From contig CM076848.1 of assembly GCA_039519185.1 (NCBI GenBank), positions 188,726,628 through 188,790,627 on the forward strand: a stretch of 64,000 nucleotides of DNA. Direction: 5' to 3'. The DNA comes from Astragalus membranaceus (lineage: Eukaryota; Streptophyta; Magnoliopsida; Fabales; Fabaceae). Shown in pieces: positions 22,504-34,176 of the stretch (positions are counted from its first letter, which is position 1; every line of letters starts with the position of its first letter). The notes under the pieces were generated by a model. That model searched no databases and was not told where the DNA came from. It worked only from the letters and a program-made list of their open reading frames with translations. Position numbers and translations under genes: made by a program.

Positions 22504-22734
22504 TGTTGAGATGTGGTGTAAATAGTAAATTTATTTATATGTGTATTCGGCCCAGGCCCGTTAGGTTTTCATATAGTATAGTCTATTTAAACTCATTAGT
22601 GCTGGTCTCTTTACACAACAACATATACAGTTATTAAGACGGAACTACAGCTGCTCTGTAGTCGCAGACGTAGGCAAACATTGGCCGAACTGCGTGACCA
22701 ATATCGTCTCTCTATTCTTCGTCTCTATTTAACA
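22504..22734 (+). repeat. copia-2 5' LTR
   Basis: tgttgagatgtgg..atttaaca, 231 bp. It pairs with 30644-30875. Confidence 0.92.
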
Positions 22735-22866
22735 TGGTATCAAAAGCCTATGATCACTGGGCCTTAAAACCTAGCCGTCGCGCCGTCACGCTAATGAACC
22801 CTAGTTGTCCCGTTGATTGTTCATCCTCAACGGCCCTAGGTGCTACAAAAGTCATACAGTCCCTTT

Positions 22867-23150
22867 CAGTCGTACGACGTCACTGTTCATTCCGTACGGA
22901 AATCACTGTTCATCCATACGGCGTACCGTTCATCCGTACAGCGCACTGTTCATCCGTACGGTGTACTGTTTATCCGTACGACGATCACTATTTGTCCATA
23001 CAGTGTTGCTGTTCATTCGTACGGCGTACCGTTCATCCGAACGGTGTACTGTTCATCCGTACTACGGTCACTGTTTGTCCATACGGTGTTACTGTTCATT
23101 CGCGCGCCAGTTACTATCCATACGACGTTAGTGTTCATTCCGTACCACGC
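22867..23150 (+). repeat. Tandem 20-22-bp repeats in the copia-2 leader
   Basis: About 13 degenerate units built on cgtacggtgtactgttcatc lie between the PBS and the gag start. The unit is GC-richer than its surroundings and centres on CGTACG-like palindromes. All three plus frames are open across it because the unit lacks stop codons, so the open frames are not evidence of coding. Confidence 0.85.
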
Positions 23151-23201
23151 CTTTCTACTGCTCCTCTCTGATTGTGGTTAGCCTTCCCATTATTGTCAAA
23201 G

Positions 23202-24740
23202 ATGAGTTCAACTTCAGAAAAGGACAAAAACAAATCTGAATCGACAGGTAAGAGTCTCGTGTCTTATGCTTTCTCCGGCAATCCCTCTATAACAACGGAG
23301 AAACTCAATGGTGATAATTATTTGAATTGGTCTGCCTCTATCAAAATGTGGTTTATGGGACAAAGACTTTTAGATCACCTCACTAAGAATTCTACAGATA
23401 TTGGTAACGATTTGCGTGAAGATTGGGAACAAGTAGATTGTCAATTGGTCTCTCTTTTGTGGCAATCTATTGAACCCTCCTTGCTGGTCCATTATCTATC
23501 ATACACCACTTGTTATGATATTTGGCAGAAGGCTAGAATGTTTATTCTAATGATATCCAACGTCTCTATGGTGTTATTCATAATTTAGCCACCCTTCAGA
23601 TGACAGAAGATAACATCATGACATATGCTAATAAAGCTCAGTCAACAGCAAATGAGTTCAAGCTCCTTGTGACCGACAATGACCCGAAGAAGATGCTTGA
23701 AAAACTAGATAATGTGTGTATGATCTATGTTCTTCATGGTCTCCATCAAAAGTATGAGTCAGTACGGAGCAACATTCTTTCTGCATCAGACATTCCCTCA
23801 ACAGAGGATCTTATCAGGCGTCTCAGACGTCTTCCTGGATTGGAAGGAACTGGAGGGAATGGATCTCAGACTAACATAGAATCTTCTGCTATTGTTTCTA
23901 ATTTTGCAGGTCGTGGGGGACGCGGTCGTGGTCGTGGGGGTGGTCGAGGAGGTCGTGTCGGAGGACGTCCTCAGTGCACTTATTGTAAGAAACTTGGTCA
24001 TACTAAAGACAAGTGTTATTCCCTTCATGGCTTTCCAGAGAAACCAGTAAATGTGACTCAGGTTAATGATTCTGAACAGAGAAGCACTAAACAAAATGTT
24101 CTTTCTGATGAGGAGTATAAGGCATTCCTGCAGTATAAGACTTCCCAGGCTTCATCATCAGCAACAGTTACTCATTCTGGTAATTCTACAGTCCGTTTCT
24201 CTCAATCATCACCTGTTGACTCCTGGATTATGGACACCGGAGCTTCCGATTGCATGGCTGGTAATCCATCTCTTTTATCCAAAATATCCCAACCTAACAC
24301 CCCACATTATATTACCGTTGCCGACGGATCAAAAGTTAAAGCTAGTGGCATTGGTAAAGCCACTCCTCTTCCATCCTTACCCCTTGACAATGTTCTTCTT
24401 GTTCCCAATTGCCCATTTAATTTAATTTCAGTTAGTCGTCTGACTCGAAGCCTAAAATGTTCTGTAACTTTTGATGATGATTATTTTGTTATACAGGACC
24501 GGAGTACGAAGCAGACAATTGGTACAGGATATGAGTCACATGGACTTTACTACCTCCAGCCCATCCATCCTTCATCTACAATTGCCTCCACTTCTACTAC
24601 AGAGTCCCCCAGTCTTCTTCATTGTCGGTTAGGTCATCCAAGTCTCAAGAAGTTCAAAGTTATGGTTCCTCATTTGTCTCATCTGCAGTCATTAGATTGT
24701 GAATCTTTTCAGCTTGGGAAACATGTTCGCTCTTCCTTCC
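23202..24740 (+). pseudogene. copia-2 gag, protease and start of integrase (frameshifted)
   Basis: The ATG at 23202 (MSSTSEKDKN) opens a UBN2-type gag (NGDNYLNWSASIKMW). A frameshift near 23560-23600 leads into a second frame with the rest of gag, a Gly/Arg-rich stretch, the zinc knuckle CTYCKKLGHTKDKC, the protease DTGASDCM and the gag-pre-integrase motif LLHCRLGHPSLKK. The protein is interrupted at 24745 by the solo LTR and continues at 27983. Confidence 0.85.
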
Positions 24741-26684
24741 CTAGCTGTTATACCCCAATTTTGTCCGATCGCTTTTTTCGCAACCATTTTAATTTAGTTC
24801 GCGTGTCATAGTCATTACTACGATAAAAGTTTTCGGGCTCTCGTTTTAATTTGGGCCAACGCTTAGTAGCTTTTTCAATCGGGCCGAGATGTCTTTTTGT
24901 CTAATTGGACCTATGCTCGCGTAATTCGGCCTTTCTTAGCATTCAGACCTAATTTTAGTGTTTGTTGAGTATTGGGCCCGTTTAGCCTTTTTGGTCCTGC
25001 TTCATTCATTTTTGTCAAAAGCCATAAAAAAATAAAACATAAAATCTGATCTACAAAAATAATATTACCACATCCCAAAATATGATAAAATCAGAATTAA
25101 ATTAATATTACAATAATCCAAAAATCTAAAAAAACAAAAAATAATAACCAAAAATACACAAAAATCAGAAAACGAAAATGCACAAAAAAAACAGTAGCAA
25201 CAGGAGCTGAACCCTAGCCCTTTTCTTGCTCACCAAGCACCCATCTTCTCCGACCCAAGCCGAAGACCTGAAAAATTGGAAACAAAGATGGAGAAGGATT
25301 AGGAAAACCCTAATTTTCACCTATATAAACAAACCTAGACACACCTAAAAACGGACGGAAATTACACAGAAATTCAGAACCAAAAGACTAGGGTTTTCAC
25401 ACTGAAACCCTAATCATAAAGCAATAAAAATCTAGAAGCAGTAGCAGTCAGCCAAACGAGAAACATTAGTAGAGCAAGAGAGACAGGAATTAACAACAGA
25501 TCTGTTTTCATTCACGAACCCAGGTTGGTTTTGTTTTTTAATTCGAACATGTGTAAGACAAAATGTAGATATGAGATGTCAAATAGTTGAAATTTCAAGC
25601 ATGCTGTTTTTAAACATTGTTTAGTGTTATATGTTATACAAACAGTGAATAAGTAATTTATTGTTGTTAGGGTTAAAAGAAAAAATCACAAATAAATTCG
25701 TTGGTGATGGTTTCTGGATTTGAGGATTTCTGAAGATCAAGAATTAGGAGTAAAGCAAAATCAGACTATAGACTTAAAAGGGATCTGGGTTTTAGAAACC
25801 CTAAAAAACGAAATTAAGAAAGGAGAGCGAAACAGAACCATAGGTTTTCAGAATATCACAAACAGTTTGAATAAAAGATTAGGGTTTTAGATTCAATCTG
25901 TTCTAAAAAAAAACGAAGTTAGCAATTAGGCTCAGTTAGGAAATTAGGGTTTTAGTCTTTGAAATCTGGACTGGTTGAAATAGGATTTTGGTCGCTGAAT
26001 GAAATTAGGGTTTAGAGATTTTAAAATCAGAAACAAAAAAACTAGAATCAGGTAGAAATCGAAACAGAGAAAGACAAAATAAGAAAAGATGTACAAAAAG
26101 AGGAATCAGAACCGAAGCTTACCCCTTTAGCTCCGACCACCGTAGACGGTGGTCGTCCTCCCCCAATCACGTCGTCACCATCGGTGAACACCACCGTAAG
26201 GCTCGCCGTCGTCTCCTCGCCGTTGGTCGTGAACCACCCAGAAACAAAAAAAACAAATACAAAAAGGGGGAATTAGGGTTAGAAGCGGAGGAGGAAAAAG
26301 GAAATTAAAAGTCAGAAACCAACATAAAAAAAATGAGCGAGGAGAGGCATAGGAGGAGAGAAGAGGAAAGTAAAGCTTTACCTATGGCTCCGGCCGCCGT
26401 AGACAGCGGCTGTTCACCCCAAAAACGCCATCAGCCCATCGCGTCTTTCACCACCGTCGCACGTTCGTCACGAACCCAGCATGGACGCCGTCGTGAGGTT
26501 CCTGATTCAGCCGCTGAAGTTGTCGTCGTCTTCGCCGGCCAAAGAACGACCGGCGAGCTTCTCCCTCATCCTCGCCTTTCCCCTTTTGTTTCCCTCTCAC
26601 GTGCTTTCTCTCTCTCTCTGAATCCCTTTCCTTTCTTTCTCCATAAACTCTCTCGCCGTAGCCCTCGTCGTAGATCACGCAGCT

Positions 26685-26688
<4 letters not shown>

Positions 26689-26721
<33 letters not shown>
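26689..26721. repeat. (CT)n microsatellite in the solo LTR
   Basis: A run of ctctct of about 33 bp. Confidence 0.85.
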
Positions 26722-26725
<4 letters not shown>

Positions 26726-27136
26726 TTCTGGTTGCGGCGCAAATGGGGGAGAGAAATGGAAAATTAGGGTTGAGAGTGTGTGAGTATGGGACGGCACCGT
26801 GGGAAAGAATGAGAAGAATTAGGTTTAGGTTTTTTTTTTTTAAAATGCCTTATATAGTGTGGAAGCCTAGGGTTATTTATGTCTTTTCATTTAACTCAAC
26901 GCTACTTACACCTTTCATTTTCGTATTACGCCTCCCCCCTGAAAGGCCCATGAATTCGTGGACCAGTCTACAAACTGGGCTGCTGCTTTTCACACCCAGT
27001 TTTTAATAATACAACTCCTTTCTGCAAACTGCACCCCATTTTACTACTGCACCCTCTCTTTTCGTTTTTATTTAATTTCTTTTACAAAAACCTATAAAAA
27101 TAAATAGATAAATATTTCATTTTCAAAAAATATAAA

Positions 27137-27537
27137 TAGGGGACTAGGTCGACTGTACAGTCGGGTTAGTCTGCTTTTTAGGTCACTAATGAACCGTTAC
27201 GAATCATGTCCTAAAATCCCTATTTAAAACAAACAATTTTTAAATTAAAATAAACACAAACACATTTCTTTCCACAAATCAAATTTTTAAAATAGGGGAT
27301 TAAGTCGGTCGTACGGCCGGGTTAGTCAGCGTTTTAGGATGAATGAACCGTACAGATCAAGAGTCCTAAAACCCCTATTCGAATAAAATCAAGCCACCAC
27401 ACATCGAACTATCTTCCAAACTTCAAAAAACTCCGTGTTCACAAACTATGGGACTAAGCTGACCGTACATTCGGGTTAGTCATCATTTTAGGACAAATGA
27501 ACTGATCACTCAAGAGTCCTAAAGTCCCTAAATAAAA
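27137..27537. repeat. Three imperfect hairpin repeats in the solo LTR
   Basis: Units at about 27137-27230, 27294-27387 and 27448-27537 each begin gggactaagtcg-like and end tcctaaaatccc-like, with gggttagtc inside. The period is about 155 bp. The unit ends are complementary (ggga.. with ..tccc), so each could fold back. Confidence 0.65.
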
Positions 27538-27982
27538 TACACCAACAAACAAAGTTTTCTACCAAGAACTACGTGTGATTTGATTCTCTACCAAGAGACA
27601 CGTAGGAGCAAAGGGTGGCCGACCTCTGTCAATTGCACTAATAAAAAACCTTTTTCAGTCTTTTCCTAAATAATCATTTTATTAAATAAAATATCAATTT
27701 TCTTCTTTTTCTTCAAAATAAAAAAGAGTAAAATAAACATTTTCAAAATTAATATTCTTTCCTACAACTAATTAGCAGGCAACCTTCATTAGGAAGGATG
27801 TCGTGGGGTGCTAATACCTTCCCCGCGCATAATCGACTCCCGAACCCTTATCTGGTCTCAAGGACCCTTATCCAATCCAAAAGGGATTTTCCAATGTTTG
27901 CCCTTAAACTAAACTTTGGTGGCGGCTTCATTTTTGAACCTTCGAGGAATCCTCACCCGAATTTTTCGGTCGCTACACTAGC

Positions 27983-30636
27983 AGTACTCAGTCTCAAGCT
28001 CGTTCTCCTTTTGATGTTCTTCACTCAGATATATGGGGACCGAGTCGAGTCACTTCAGTTGTAGGACATAGATATTTTGTCACTTTTATTGATGAATTTT
28101 CTAGATGTACGTGGATCTACCTACTTAAGGATAGATCTGAACTTCTTGGTGTTTTTCAAAATTTCTTTAAGGAAATCAAAAATTAATTTGGTTGTTCTAT
28201 TCGCACTTTACGCAGTGATAATGCGAAAGAATATTTTTCTACATCATTTAATTCTTTTATGGTTGAAAATGGCGTCATACATATCTTGTCCCCATACCCC
28301 ACAACAAAATGGGATTGCTGAATGTAAGAACCGTCATATAATTGAAACAGAACGCACCTTACTTATTCATGCTAATGTTCCTTTGAAGTTTTGGGGGGAT
28401 GCTGTCCTCACTGCAGGGCACTTGATTAATAGAATGCCATCCTCTGCTATCCAGAATAGGGTTTCTCATTCCATATTGTTTCCCGATGAGCCCTTGTTCC
28501 GTATCTCTCCTCGAGTCTTCGGATCCACTTGTTTTATTCATGACATTACTCTGGGACTTGATAAATTGTCTGCTCGTGCAGTTAAGTGTGTCTTCCTTGG
28601 CTATTCAAGAGTTCAAAAAGGATATCGATGCTACTGTCCCTCCACACATCACTTCTACATGTCTGCTGATGTCACCTTCTTTGAGGATGCTCCCTTCTTT
28701 GCATCTCCCATTGAGTCTGAGTCTGTCTCTCAAGTATTACCTATTCCTAACCTTGTCCCGGTAGTTCCTCTCCCACCCATCATTGACTAGATAGATCACC
28801 CATCTCCTACGGAAATTCCTAGTCCTTCTAGTCCCCCCCTTACAAACTTATCAACACCGTGCTCGTCTCCCTCCTGTCGACCCACCTCCTACCGAAGATC
28901 CTAGTGACTCATCTCCTGCCCCGGTTCCCTCTTCTACTCCGGATCCGCCTCCTGAGTCAGAAGACCCTCCTATTGCAGTGCGTAAAGGTACACGTTCCAC
29001 CCGTAACCGTCATCCTATTTATAATTTCCTCAGCTATCACCGCTTATCACCTTCGCATTATACATTTGTCTCTGCTATTTCTTCCATCACCATTCCTAAG
29101 TCCACGCAGGAAGCTCTTTCTCATTCAGGTTGGAGACAAGCTATGATTGATGAGATGACAGCCTTAGAATCTAACCAGACATGGACTCTTGTGCCGCCTC
29201 CTCCTGGTAAATCTATTGTTGGGTGTCGTTGGGTATATACTGTCAAAGTTGGTCCAGACGGGAGTATTGATCGTCTGAAAGCACGCCTCGTTGCTAAGGG
29301 CTATACTCAGGTTTTTGGCCTTGATTACAGTGATACTTTCTCACCGGTGACTAAAATGGCTTCTGTTCGTCTATTCCTTTCTATGGCTGCAATGCGACAT
29401 TGGCCATTGTATCAACTAGACATCAAGAATGCGTTTCTCCATGGAGATCTAGAAGAAGAAATTTATCTGGAGCAACCACCTGGTTTTGTTGCTCAGGGGG
29501 AGTGTCGTGGGTATGTCTGTCGACTTCACAAAGCCTTGTATGGTCTTAAACAATCCCCTCGAGCATGGTTTGGGAGATTCAGTAATGTTGTTCCAGAGTA
29601 TGGCATGATTCGGAGTGAAGCTGACCACTCTGTCTTTTATAAGTTCTCCTCTCACAAATGTATTTATCTGGTTGTCTATGTCGATGATATTGTCATTACA
29701 GGTAATGATCATGATGGGATTGCAGGACTTAAACAACATCTAGTCCACCACTTTCAGGTCAAAGATCTTGGAAAGTTACGTTACTTTCTTGGCATTGAGG
29801 TAGCTCATTCTAAGGCAGGGATTGCTATTTTCCAGAGAAAGTATGCTTTGGATATTTTAGAAGAAACCAAAATGCTGGATTGCAAGCCAATTGACTCTCC
29901 TATGGATCCTAATGTCAAGATCCTACCAGATCAGGGGGAGTCATTTTCAGATCCAGGAAGGTATAGGAGGCTAGTTGGAAAGTTAAATTACTTGACCATG
30001 ACGAGGCCAGATATTTCATATGTTGTTAGTGTGGTGAGTCAATTCCTAAATTCTCCTTGTGATAGTCATTGGGATGTCGTTGTTAGAATCCCGAGGTATA
30101 TCAAGGGAGCTCCTGGAAAAGGTCTTGTTTACACAGATAGAGGTGATTCAAATATATGTTGTCGCTTACACAGATGCTGATTGGGCTGGTTCCCCCTTTG
30201 ATAGAAGGTCCACATCTGGGTATTGTGTTCTTATTGGTGGAAATCTAATTTCATGGAAAAGTAAAAAGCAAAATGTTGTTGCCAGATCCAGTGCTGAGGC
30301 TGAATATCGGGCTATGCCGCTTACCACTCAAGAGCTCACGTGGCTGAAACATCTTCTCCAAGAGTTGCATTTTTGTAAAATAGGCACTATGAATCTCATC
30401 TGTGACAATCAAGCAGCCTTACATATTGCGTCCAATCCAGTTTTCATGAGCGAACCAAACACATTGAAGTTGATTGTCACTTTGTTCGTGTGAAGATTGT
30501 GTCCGGCGACATTGCTACTTCATTTGTTGGTTCTAATGATCAATTGACAAACATCTTCACAAAAGCTCTTCGAGGACCAAGGATAACTTACATATGTGAC
30601 AAGCTGGATGCCTACAATCTATACGCTCCAGCTTGA
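27983..30636 (+). pseudogene. copia-2 integrase, RT and RNase H (multiply broken)
   Basis: The frame resumes after the solo LTR with the integrase (HSDIWGPSRVTS, TLRSDNAKEYF, PQQNGIAECKN). An in-frame stop near 28184 and a stop at 28788 break it. RT is open from about 28978 (WVYTVKVGPDGSIDRLKARL, YVDDIVITG). A frameshift near 30165 leads to RNase H (YTDADWAGSPFDRRSTSGY, SSAEAEYRAM), and another near 30447 disrupts the conserved HERTKHIE box. The motifs give RE1-like copia identity. It cannot make a functional polyprotein. Confidence 0.88.
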
Positions 30637-30643
30637 GGGGGAG

Positions 30644-30875
30644 TGTTGAGATGTGGTGTAAATAGTAGATTTATTTATATGTGTATTCGGCCCAGGCCCG
30701 TTAGGTTTTCATATAGTATAGTCTATTTAAACTCATTAATGCTTATACTCTTTACACAACAACATATACAGTTAATAAGGCGGAACTACAGCTGCTCTGT
30801 AGTCGCAGACGTAGGCAAACATTGGCCGAACTGCATGACCAATATCGTCTCTTTATTCTTCGTCTCTATTTAACA
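30644..30875 (+). repeat. copia-2 3' LTR
   Basis: 232 bp, matching 22504-22734 with about eight substitutions and one indel. Confidence 0.92.
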
Positions 30876-31110
30876 AACTTGTTTAGTGCTTTTTGACGTA
30901 TAGTCCCATTCTTCTTTCCATCTTTTACCTTGAAATTCTCTGATTTGACATTCCATACATTCTCTCTATATTTTCTTTTTGGACAGATTACTACATAAGA
31001 AGCAAACAAAAAGGACATAAGTATACAGAAAAAAAAAACAGTACAGTAAGAAAAGAGTGGTGGAACCAATTTATGAAAAATCACAGAAATATATAAAACA
31101 AATAACAAAA
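30876..31110 (-). pseudogene. Gene-fragment copy B, part 2
   Basis: Continues copy B after copia-2. It aligns with about 21800-22000 of copy A (gacgtatagtccc, ttgacattccat, agaagcaaacaaaaaggac). The minus-strand frame is diverged and broken. Confidence 0.5.
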
Positions 31111-31449
31111 TTGATTTAATTAATTAATTAATAATTAGATAAGTTCCTAATCCTAACCTAATAGAGAACCACAAATATTTCAAACACAAGAAGTTACGCT
31201 AGGGTTTCAAATAGAAGCAGTTGTCGAACGAATTGAAATAATTTCATTTGACGATGAAATAAACAACACCATGGAACAGGTAATCCGCAAAAGAAAAAAG
31301 AAGAAAACGCTCAAGAGAAGAAAACCAAACGAAGCCAGAGGTACTATACCGGTGATATCATGAGAATGGAAAATGCAGAAGAATAGCGCTCCGTTCAATT
31401 TTCGCATTAATACTTTTTCGTTCTCATTCAAAATTTTTTGGGTCGAATG
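31111..31449. other. Unassigned sequence
   Basis: No confident gene. A minus-strand frame of 81 codons (31207-31452) starts near the MITE boundary and contains a possible donor (gtatag) near 31349. I see no homology to support it. Confidence 0.3.
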
Positions 31450-32006
31450 CAATGTTTTAAAACCTTAGACCGGTGACCGACTCGTGAACGAACCGGGTCA
31501 CTGGGTCAAGGGTCGAACTGAACACAACACAACTTAATCAAAAGACAACAAACTAACAAAGCACTGAAATGAAACAAAACAGAGAAGTTGGAAAAACACT
31601 GAAACAAAACACAAACCCGTTCTTGAACAAGAAAGAACGCAGAGATGGTGAAAGCCGATTCTTCCCCATTTCTCTTTCTCAGGTTTCTATTTTAGTTTTT
31701 TTTTTCAAAATAAAAAATTTAAAAATATTAGGGTAAAAGCCGTTTTGGCGTTTAGTTTATGATTACATCTGAACCAGTACCAGTATTGAAACTATTCTAT
31801 TCAATGAAATGATCTGAGTTTTCTTTTGTCAAAAAAAGATGCAAAAATCGGTCTGGGTTTACCAAACCCACCAAGTCACCGAGTTTGACCAAAACTGGTC
31901 GAGTCATGGTGGTTCGCACCGAGTCCTTACATATTTGATCCATAGCTTGACTCAATCTCGTTTGCCCGGTCCAACCGGCCAGGCTGAGTCGCTTTTTAAA
32001 ACACTG
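31450..32006. mobile_element. hAT-like MITE C
   Basis: 557 bp with inverted ends caatgttttaaaac (left) and, as reverse complement, cagtgttttaaaaa (right), and subterminal ccggt/gggtc motifs as in MITEs A and B. The flanks gtcgaatg and gtaaatgt are not a clean duplication, so this copy is older or its ends are slightly misplaced. Confidence 0.6.
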
Positions 32007-32258
32007 GTAAATGTTCTTGTCGTTTATCTATAATGCTTCATTTATGGGCCAATCTTGGGTTGGACAGCCCAAATGTGACCCAATTATCTTTCTTTTCAGC
32101 CCAACTGGAGAGGGTGTCGAGCGATGCTTCTATGTGAACCACTCTCTTGTACTTGTGCTTTGTAGTTGAGTTTTAACTTCATGTTTTATACTCCGCTATT
32201 ACTAAAAACTAACATAATTTCTAGTATAGTCTCTCTCAAGTCTCAACGTTCTCTCTAC

Positions 32259-32488
32259 TAGGGGTGAGAATAAGCCAGATTGTCCGATAAAGGCCTACGG
32301 CCCGACCTACGTCAGCTTCAAGCCAGGTCAGACTTTTTTTTTAAATATATCATACTAAGGCTTTCTTTAAAGCCTATTTAGCAAAAAAGACCAGTTACAG
32401 GCCACAAGCTAGGTCCAGGCCTAACAATTTCAATGCAGGTCAGGCCCAGACCTTGAAAAACCCAGCTCGGCCCAGCTTGTTCCCCCTA
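32259..32488. mobile_element. Small hAT-type MITE, GGGG termini
   Basis: 230 bp between perfect 8-bp duplications ctctctac (32251-32258 and 32489-32496). The ends taggggtgagaataagcc and, as reverse complement, tagggggaacaagctggg are inverted. The interior contains repeated aggcc/ggcct motifs. No coding capacity. Confidence 0.78.
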
Positions 32489-32496
32489 CTCTCTAC

Positions 32497-33817
32497 TTCT
32501 CTTTTCCTTCATGTCTTAATAGTGGTTTTTAGTCTTTTTTTTCCTAGAATCACTCCGAATGTATCACTTTCCTCTTTTTTTATTTAAATAAGTGGTTCCT
32601 ACATAAATCTAACTTTTATTTCGATTTTTTCATTGATTTCGTCTTTTGAGTGCGACGTTATTTTTGTTCATCGTCTTGATGCGATGTTTTTTATTTTCCA
32701 TATTGTTGCGGTGTTCATTTAATTCAAATCGACAGATCAGCTTCGATCCATTGGATATTCAACCAATCCCTACGACCTCAAAGTTACAGATCGGGAGGTA
32801 TGAGTATTCTAGTGACTTTTATTTTGTCACATTTGTATGTATTGTGTCATTTGTCATTTTATACTATTAGCTTGAGTGTCGTGAGTTTCTTCGCAAATTC
32901 ATTATTTTCAATTTTAAAAATGTTGATCTTGTATTATTTTCGATGTAACTTATCAATTTGAATGAATAGATATTTTTTTTAGTAAAGAAAAATACACGAC
33001 TATTATTTGGCCACCAGGATAATGTGTTTTTAAAGATACCAAAGCTTTTTTCGATAAATAACTAAAAAAAATTAACCAACCGAATAAAGCATTAATAATT
33101 AGTGCTAAACCACTAAAATATTAGCTCTATATTTAACTAGCTCCCTACTCTCTCTTTGCACACACCCTGAATTGTTCCTCCATTTGTCCTTTTTGTTCTT
33201 CATTTAACAGAGGTTAGATTACAATCTCAACACGAAAACTCAAAGTAATTATCAGCATTTGGAGGGTTTGGATTCAATCTAATTACTGAAAAAATAGAGA
33301 GAAAAACTCATTTAATAAAATAATACTATTTATAAAATATTATTATTTTATTTGATAAGTCTTCGTCTCTCTTGCTAAAACTGTCCGATAAGTAACTGAA
33401 GATGTCATCATAAGCTCCAAATATTCCTTTTTTTTTAAATACATAAGCTCCAAATATTCAATATGTTAACTTCTTGCCTTTATCCCAATTCACGACCTGT
33501 CCTCATCAGTTTCACGTATACAATAATGCAACTATACATTAAAAATGCTAAACATCAACTCAATGCATTGTTTAACAGTAGTAGTTCCTTGCGTGTGAAA
33601 CAATACAATTAATTATAGTAGAATTTTATAAAAATATTGTAATTAATGCACAGATTAGTCATATATTTGATTATTTGTGTACCTTTTTTACTTAATTAAT
33701 ATATTTTATAGATTAACATTAATCAATTATGAGTTATTATTAATATCCAATTAACCTGTTATTTAAGCTTAACACCAACTGATCATAAATTTGTATTGGG
33801 CTTTTGTTTTAAATAAA
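32497..33817. other. AT-rich intergenic sequence
   Basis: No gene or element boundary was recognised. Confidence 0.4.
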
Positions 33818-33848
33818 CCAGTATGTATGACCCGTGCGCCGCACGGGT
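33818..33848 (-). other. Helitron 3' hairpin and CTGG end
   Basis: The plus strand reads ccag, gtatgtatg region, then acccgtgc-gcc-gcacgggt. On the minus strand this is a perfect 8-bp stem followed 8 bp later by CTGG and a host T. Confidence 0.7.
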
Positions 33849-33865
33849 ATACATTTTTTTTAGGC

Positions 33866-34176
33866 TAAAGTGCTCCCGGGGTCCCTTATCTTTATCTAAA
33901 GTAACGAATTAGTCCTTTATGTTTTTTTTGTCCCAAATAAGCCCTTTATCTTTCAAATTTTTGACACATAAATCCTTTTCCGTTAACAGTGCTGATTTAT
34001 GTGTCAAAAAAAAGGATTTATGTGTTAAAAATTTGAAACATAAAGGACTGATTTGGGACAGAAAAGGATTTATGTGTCAAAAATTTAAAACATAAAGGAC
34101 TGATTTGGGACAAAAAAAAGATAAAGGACCAAATCGTTACTTTAAATAAAGATAAGGGACCCCCGGGAGCACTTTA
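33866..34176. mobile_element. Small Mutator-like TIR element
   Basis: 311 bp with inverted ends of about 75 bp starting taaagtgctcccgggg. The internal sequence largely consists of repeats of ggatttatgtgtcaaaaat and cataaaggactgatttggg. The ends resemble those of the 14546 element (ggggtcccttat/ac.. gtaacgaat). No clean target duplication: sequence beyond the right end repeats part of the TIR. Confidence 0.6.

Larger units (their letters stand above)
24746..27977 (+). mobile_element. Ogre/Tat-like solo LTR inside copia-2
   Basis: 3232 bp from tgttataccccaatttt to cggtcgctaca, flanked by the 5-bp duplication ctagc (24741-24745 and 27978-27982). The 3' end carries gggtgctaataccttccc and gactcccgaaccc, motifs I associate with long LTRs of Tat/Ogre elements. 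I saw no internal domain, PBS, PPT or second LTR, so a solo LTR left by recombination is the simplest reading. A 144-residue frame at 26333 is low-complexity (CT)n-derived sequence and is not annotated. Confidence 0.75.
22504..30875 (+). mobile_element. Ty1/copia retrotransposon copia-2, degenerate, split by a solo LTR
   Basis: Short LTRs (22504-22734, 231 bp; 30644-30875, 232 bp) differ by roughly eight substitutions and one indel. The target duplication is aattt/aactt (22499-22503 and 30876-30880), with one change. A PBS tggtatcaaaagc follows the left LTR at 22735, and gagggggag precedes the right LTR. Without the 3.2-kb insertion at 24746-27977, about 5.1 kb of element remains. The coding region has several frameshifts, so this copy is dead. 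Confidence 0.9.

Noticed and set aside
22734..23181. Three overlapping open frames in the copia-2 leader
   Set aside because: They arise from a stop-free 20-22-bp tandem unit and are open in all frames, so openness is not evidence of coding.
26448..26678. 76-codon charged minus-strand frame
   Set aside because: Antisense low-complexity translation of the CT-rich part of the solo LTR.
26333..26767. 144-codon Ser/Arg-rich frame in the solo LTR
   Set aside because: Runs into a (CT)n tract and lacks domain features; it sits wholly inside an LTR.
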